Of a DNA stretch of 24,399 nucleotides, positions 19,917-24,399 are shown piece after piece. Both the position numbers and the translations under genes were made by a program. How positions within the stretch are numbered: the stretch's first letter is position 1; every line of letters begins with the position of its first letter. Source of the stretch: Basidiobolus heterosporus B8920 (taxonomy: Eukaryota > Basidiobolomycota > Basidiobolomycetes > Basidiobolales > Basidiobolaceae). Location: contig JNET01030624.1 in NCBI GenBank assembly GCA_000697455.1, positions 1-24,399 on the forward strand, written 5' to 3'. The notes beneath the pieces were generated by a model that did not search any database, was not told the DNA's origin, and saw only the letters and a list, made by a program, of their open reading frames with translations.

Positions 19917-20423
19917 TCTTCCTTCAAGACATACCTTTCGGCTTTCATTTTCATATCATTCCGTATTGGATCATTTCTATGACATTTGTAAGTTCATCTG
20001 CATCTCCATACAAAATAAACTTCATGAGATTCCCTTCACGACCATTCAGCTATTTTCGTTATTCATGCCGTGTAGCGTTAATGTCACGTGATACCGAGAT
20101 GGAAATTTTCCATAACGTACCGTAATATCAAATCAAGCTAATTAGTTAAAAGCCTTGGAATTTTATTATAGTAAAACTAGCAAGTAGTTAGAGACTTCTA
20201 TTAGAGCGCAGTGAAGTGATTTCCCAACACTACTTTGTTCTATAATAATAACTTCAATTTTAACCTTGAAGTTCTTTAAATCACAGCACCACTTTTGCGT
20301 GTTCTTTCAACTGTTTAAGCAACCCATCACTCTTCTCCAAATAGATATTTTACTCGGGTTCTTCTAACGTGTGGTACACTTTTCCCCTTACTCTTGACTT
20401 CCTTCTAAATAACATTGGTGAAT
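19917..20423. other. Intergenic region between thioredoxin reductase and the RBM25-like gene
   Basis: No gene is seen. The left part holds the 3' end of thioredoxin reductase (AATAAA at 20014-20019). The right part is the promoter and leader of the next gene, with an E-box listed separately. Confidence 0.5.
20084..20091. promoter_or_regulatory. E-box palindrome TCACGTGA
   Basis: An exact TCACGTGA, the preferred site of Cbf1/USF-type bHLH factors, 333 bases before the RBM25-like ATG and 168 bases after the reductase stop. Use is inferred only. Confidence 0.35.
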
Positions 20424-22746
20424 ATGGATCCTTACCGTCCACCTAATTATCGTAAGTCATTTTACACGCGAGATTCTTTTATCAAAATTTTTTTGTTTGA
20501 GTTTTTTCCACTGTATTCCTATAGATTTCGAAGCTTGATCTTCGATTGAATTCCCGGATTCTAAGATACTAACTGTAATTATTAGAACCTTATACTCCTG
20601 GAGCCCAAGCTAGTCCTTATGGGCCACCAGCCACTGCTACAGTTCCACCGAACATGTATCACCAAATGCCACCTGGAATGATCCCGCCTGTATATCCCCA
20701 AGGTGGTGCTGTACCTCCAACTCAACCAATGATGAGGCCGATGATCAGACCTATGGGTTTTCCAGGCGTTGGAGCACCGGCGGCTCAAGCTCCACCTATG
20801 GGCACCATGCCTCCACCTAACAACGATAAACTAACCACTTTATTTGTGGGGAAAATCCCACAAGGAGTTCCTGATGATTGGCTTGAAAAGATTCTTCAGG
20901 TAAAACTCTCTATCCCCTCAGTTCATTTTTCTTCTACAACTAACTAAAGATCTTTGTAGACTTGTGGTACGGTAGTGAAATGGAATCGAGTTAAAGATCC
21001 TTCAGGAAATCCTAAAGGTTTTGGATTTTGCGAATACGCCGACGCGGAAGGAATCTTGAGAGCTTTACGTGTTCTTGGTGGAGAAGGTCAAGACCCAGAA
21101 TCAGCAATGAATATCCCCAGCATAGCAGAGGGAGGAATCCCCAAAAAATTATTGGTACTTTACGGACATTGAGTTGTAACAAGGTTTATCTGATGTTAAC
21201 CAATACTATGAATTCATAGTTGAAAGCTGACGATAAAACTAGAAAATACTTGGATCAATTTGAAGCCACTCGGAATCCCTTGGTAAGTGTGGCTGAGATT
21301 TACTCTCCTTTGCATAAACGCTAACCTAACGCACTCTCTTACTGATGACTTGGTTTGATAGAATGATTCCCAGAATGACCTTCAAACTCGCCAAGAAATC
21401 CAAAAAGTCATTGAATCGATGCTAGAGACTCTTATAGGTTCTGAAACCGTATCTGAACAGGACCCAACCCATCCTGAACCAAATACCAAGCCAGGTGGTT
21501 CAGCTAAAGATAGGCCACATCATCATGATGATCGCCACCAAAGGTCAGACCGGCGAGAGAGAAGCCCTACTTCTTCGGAAGAAGAAGAAGAAGAGCAAAG
21601 AAGAGCGGAAAAGCGTCGTCGTGAGATGGAAATGGCATATCGGGAACGTGAAAAGCGCTGGGAAAACCACGAAATCTCTAGAGCCAAAATGTACGAACGA
21701 AATGCCGCGAACGACCGAGAGAGAGAAGAAAGACGGATTCGTGAAAGAGATTTCATGGAGAAGCGACTTCGAGAATGGAATGATGACGAGGAGGAGGAAT
21801 TGGGAGAAGAAGAGTATTATCGAGATAGATCCAGATGGTGGCGACACCGTCAACCAGAACGAGAGAGAGAATTGGAGCAAGATGAGCGGGACAGGAAACT
21901 GGAGCATGACGAGATTGCAGCAGCTGAGGCAGCAGCCAGGAAGGCGGAAGAAGCTCGTCAGCAACTTGAGCAAAGCAATGTCTCGAATGGCACCAGCCAT
22001 CATGGTATGTTTTGAAAGTTGATAGCCAAAAGATGCAATCCAAGGAATTTTTAACATTCATGTAATTGTAGAAACCGCTGCGGCATCCGTTTCACGAGAG
22101 CACACCAAGCTTAAACTCAGTCTTAGTACGAAGAAGAGCACAGTTGCTCCGGTTGCGAATAATGAGACCAACGAATCCTCCGACGAAGAAAACGACGGAA
22201 AGAAGCGTAAACGCATTCTAGTCCCATTGGAATATAGCGACGACGAGGATGCTGAAACCAAGGCGTTACGTAAAAAACACAGGATAAAGGAATTAGTTCA
22301 GGAGATTCCAGCAGATAAAGACGGCCTCTGGAATTGGAGTATGAAGTGGGATTATATCACGGATGTAAGTCAGCTTCTCTCGCAACTGGTCAAACTCGGC
22401 ACTAACAGTAGCTATTATATACTCTCCTCTACTCTACTATACATATATGCCAGTCGGTACTTAAAAATAAGATTCAGCCATTTATTGCGAAGAAAATAGT
22501 CGAATATCTCGGTGTTGAGGAGAAAGAGCTGGTGGCTTTTGTGACGGAGCATGTGCGTAAGCATAAAGCCCCACAAGCATTGGTCGATGAACTAGCAATG
22601 GTATGCCATGTTTCCCAGTTTGCAGTAACAATCTTTCTAACCAAGTTGAACGACAGGCCCTTGACGACGAAGCACCTGTATTCGTAATGAAGTTATGGCG
22701 CATGGTGATTTTCGAGTCGGAAGCACATGCTCGTAAATTAGCGTAA
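20424..22746 (+). CDS. RBM25: RBM25-like splicing factor (RRM + RE/RD-rich region + PWI domain)
   Basis: Eight exons (20424-20451, 20586-20899, 20960-21154, 21220-21282, 21362-22004, 22072-22364, 22454-22600, 22657-22746) give 590 residues, all in frame. The N-terminus is Pro/Met-rich (about 10-90). An RRM runs from about 92 to 170, with LTTLFVGKIP (RNP2) and KGFGFCEYA (RNP1). KKLLLKADDKTRKYLDQFE follows, matching the stretch after the RRM in RBM25. The middle (about 260-410) is a long Arg/Glu/Asp-rich helix. The last 90 residues form a PWI domain (GLWNWSMKWDYI, KIVEYLGVEEKELVAFV, VFVMKLWRMVIFE). RBM25 proteins associate with U1 snRNP and help choose 5' splice sites; the yeast relative is Snu71. 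The first intron is the longest (134 bases) and has a perfect TACTAAC branch site 12 bases before its end. Confidence 0.93.
20567..20573 (+). other. Branch site TACTAAC in intron 1 of the RBM25-like gene
   Basis: It matches the yeast consensus exactly and lies 12 bases before the AG at 20584-20585. It supports the choice of this acceptor over the earlier TAG near 20523. Confidence 0.75.
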
Positions 22747-23081
22747 ACTAGCGTAATTGCATTTAGACATTGTATGAATCTGGTAAATCGCTGCTACTTC
22801 TATTTTTTTCCTTTTACGATGTGAATCTTTTCTCTTTTCTTTCGGAAGTTGTACCTCAAAGGATGGTTGATGTCTATGCTTTATCCATAAATCAAGTCTC
22901 CTCATCGTTAAGCTAATCTGCGAACTAGGCTGCGTGGAATCATTCGCAAAAGCACTTAGTATTCTGGTTCAGAGACGTAGAGCTTCTTGCTTACTCATTA
23001 AACTCCATACGACATGAGAAGGTATCAGTGAATAAACTCGTTAAGATTTTGAAATGGGCTTTTATTTGTTTTCTCAAACTC
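22747..23081. other. Convergent 3' region between the RBM25-like gene and BRX1
   Basis: 335 bases between two stop codons facing each other. Nothing else is recognised apart from the BRX1 poly(A) signal candidate. Confidence 0.5.
23061..23066 (-). terminator. Possible poly(A) signal of BRX1
   Basis: TTTATT on the plus strand, AATAAA on the minus strand, 15 bases after the BRX1 stop codon. Confidence 0.4.
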
Positions 23082-24095
23082 TTACATAAAGACCTGCTCC
23101 ACTGGATCTTCTTCAAGTTGAGCATCGGATAGTTTGTTTTCTCGATGCTTGTGGGCTGCAGTACGACTGTTGTATTTAGTAGCCTTTTGACGACGAATAC
23201 TAGCACGGACTGCGTTGGGTGAAATGTATTGAGCGTTCTCGTAGAGAGTAGCCCCACCGAAGCTGCCTTGGAATATACGGATCGGATTAAGAACAAAGCG
23301 AGGCCCGATTTCTACCAAACTCATCTCCTTCTTCAGAGATCCATCCAGCGAGTCTTTCTCCACAATTTGGTAGTTGCGGAACCAAATACGGTTGTCCACT
23401 ATCGAGAAGGAAATCACATGATCAATGAATGGCTTGATTTTTCTAGCACTCTTGGGCACTCCGAACACATGGGTGAATACTTCTTTTAGTAGGCCAAAGT
23501 GGGGTTCACTGTCAAAGTTTTTATCGAAGGATAGGATGTGTCGTGAGCCTTTTAAGCAATTACCCGTCATTTTGAGCTCGTCCATGGTATGGACTAATTT
23601 TCTGTCAGTTTATACTACGGAAGCATGAAAAGAACCAGCGCTGAACTTACTATTTTGAACATGGAACTTGGCGCTTGGCCCGTTGGGAGTTTTCGAGATC
23701 CACAAATAGAGATCTTGATGCTTACGAGATTCAAAGTATATACAATTGTTACAATTGTTAAGTTCGGCTAATTCGTTCAAAATGTAAAGCTTTGACTTGG
23801 AATCAAGTTTAGTATCTGTCAAGGGGACGGGAAAGGAGGTTAGCCTTCTGTTTTATCTATTCGTCCTCGTGAGATCATTGCTGAGGTGTGCTTATACACA
23901 CACCCTTCAAAGGTGCTTACCTTTTTTTGAATGAGGAAGAAGGGCTTCCAAGTCGGTCATCAAATGTCTCTGTCTATAGGTGATACCACGAGAAGTGAGC
24001 ATCATAACTCTTTGCTTATTTCTAATTACAGGTTTACTCTGCTCGAGATCATGGGTAGAAGCCTTTTTGGTGGCATTTTTGAAAACTGTGGCCAT
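23082..24095 (-). CDS. BRX1: Ribosome biogenesis protein BRX1 (Brix domain)
   Basis: Three exons (24095-23921, 23815-23651, 23593-23082) with introns of 105 and 57 bases give 283 residues, close to the yeast and human lengths. BRX1 is a nucleolar factor needed for 27S pre-rRNA processing and assembly of the large ribosomal subunit. The Brix domain covers about residues 30-235: RVMMLTSRGITYRQRHLMTD at the start, then CNNCIYFESRKHQDLYLWI, MTGNCLKGSRHILSFDKNFD, KPFIDHVISFSIVDNRIWFR and LVEIGPRFVLNPIRIFQGSF. The tail is basic and then acidic, as in relatives. The start at 24095 is chosen because it sits in ACCATGGCC and fits the family's N-terminus; the frame is open further upstream without another ATG. 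Confidence 0.95.
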
Positions 24096-24211
24096 GGTAA
24101 CAAGAGTAAAAGAAATAAAACCAGGCGGTGCCAACGGATTATAATACCAACACTCCCCCCGTTCATTATATAGGAATTTTTTCTTTTCGAGCTAAAAGTT
24201 ACCATAAATCG

Positions 24212-24221
24212 AAAAAAATTT
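24212..24221 (-). promoter_or_regulatory. RRPE-like A/T element upstream of BRX1
   Basis: GAAAAAAATTTGA (plus strand) resembles the yeast rRNA-processing element (consensus about TGAAAAATTTT) and lies about 117 bases before the ATG. That position fits ribosome biogenesis promoters, but A/T runs are common in this DNA. Confidence 0.25.
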
Positions 24222-24289
24222 GACTGCTAAAAATCAAGGGATACCCAAGAAACAAACCCTAAGCGGGAGTACTTAAGAGGGAATAGATC

Positions 24290-24399
24290 TATACACACAT
24301 CAATACACACGTTAATACAAAAGAATGTATTATACACACATCAATACACACGTTAATACAAAAGAATGTATTATACACACATCAATACACACGTTAATA
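24290..24399. repeat. 41-bp minisatellite, at least 2.7 copies, running off the end
   Basis: Units start at 24290, 24331 and 24372 with TATACACACATCAATACACA and continue CGTTAATACAAAAGAATGTAT. The visible copies are identical. The third is cut by the window edge, so the true copy number is unknown. Confidence 0.93.

Noticed and set aside
21545-22057. Minus-strand open frame of 170 codons opposite the RBM25-like gene
   Set aside because: It mirrors the Arg/Glu-rich coding exon; the plus-strand frame has a clear family match and correct splice phases.
24290-24399. Regular repeats resembling a CRISPR array
   Set aside because: The units are contiguous with no unique spacers, and the DNA is eukaryotic; it is a minisatellite.

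Overview
The window looks like nuclear DNA of a fungus, probably from an early-diverging lineage; that placement is an inference. Coding regions are split by many short GT..AG introns, mostly 50-100 bases. Intergenic DNA is AT-rich and carries small tandem repeats. The proteins recognised are typical of fungi: a low-molecular-weight thioredoxin reductase, a fungal-type manganese CDF transporter, BRX1, an RBM25-like PWI protein, and RGS and seven-helix membrane proteins. The gene models below come from joining exons by eye. Every coordinate set given adds up to an uninterrupted frame.

Layout, left to right. A CRAL-TRIO lipid-transfer protein (470-1387, +) is followed by a tRNA-like element (1465-1543, -). 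Next is a 949-residue RGS-domain protein with a repeated basic motif in its tail (2193-5168, -), then about 1.9 kb with no recognisable gene. Maleylacetoacetate isomerase (about 7036-8008, +) converges on a small mitochondrial-type membrane protein (8141-8584, -). A 17-exon gene (8824-11646, -) encodes a RING finger, an RRM, a conserved fungal module and a coiled coil; most of its exons are too short to stand out as open frames. A repeat-rich gap leads to a seven-helix membrane protein (12803-13738, +), a Mn-type CDF transporter (14568-16105, +) and a GPCR-like protein (16339-17601, -). After another gap come thioredoxin reductase with a mitochondrial presequence (18608-19916, +), an RBM25-like splicing factor (20424-22746, +) and BRX1 (23082-24095, -). 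The window ends inside a 41-bp minisatellite.

The genes do not form one pathway. Housekeeping functions (splicing, ribosome assembly, redox, tyrosine breakdown, metal transport) are mixed with three membrane or G-protein signalling genes: two seven-helix proteins and one RGS protein. The most unusual items are the RING-RRM protein and the RGS protein with six copies of a K-L-x-K-L-x-x-F-F-G motif. The tRNA-like element with an abnormal anticodon arm and the telomere-like repeats inside introns of the RING-RRM gene are also worth a look. I see no mobile element, CRISPR array or virus.
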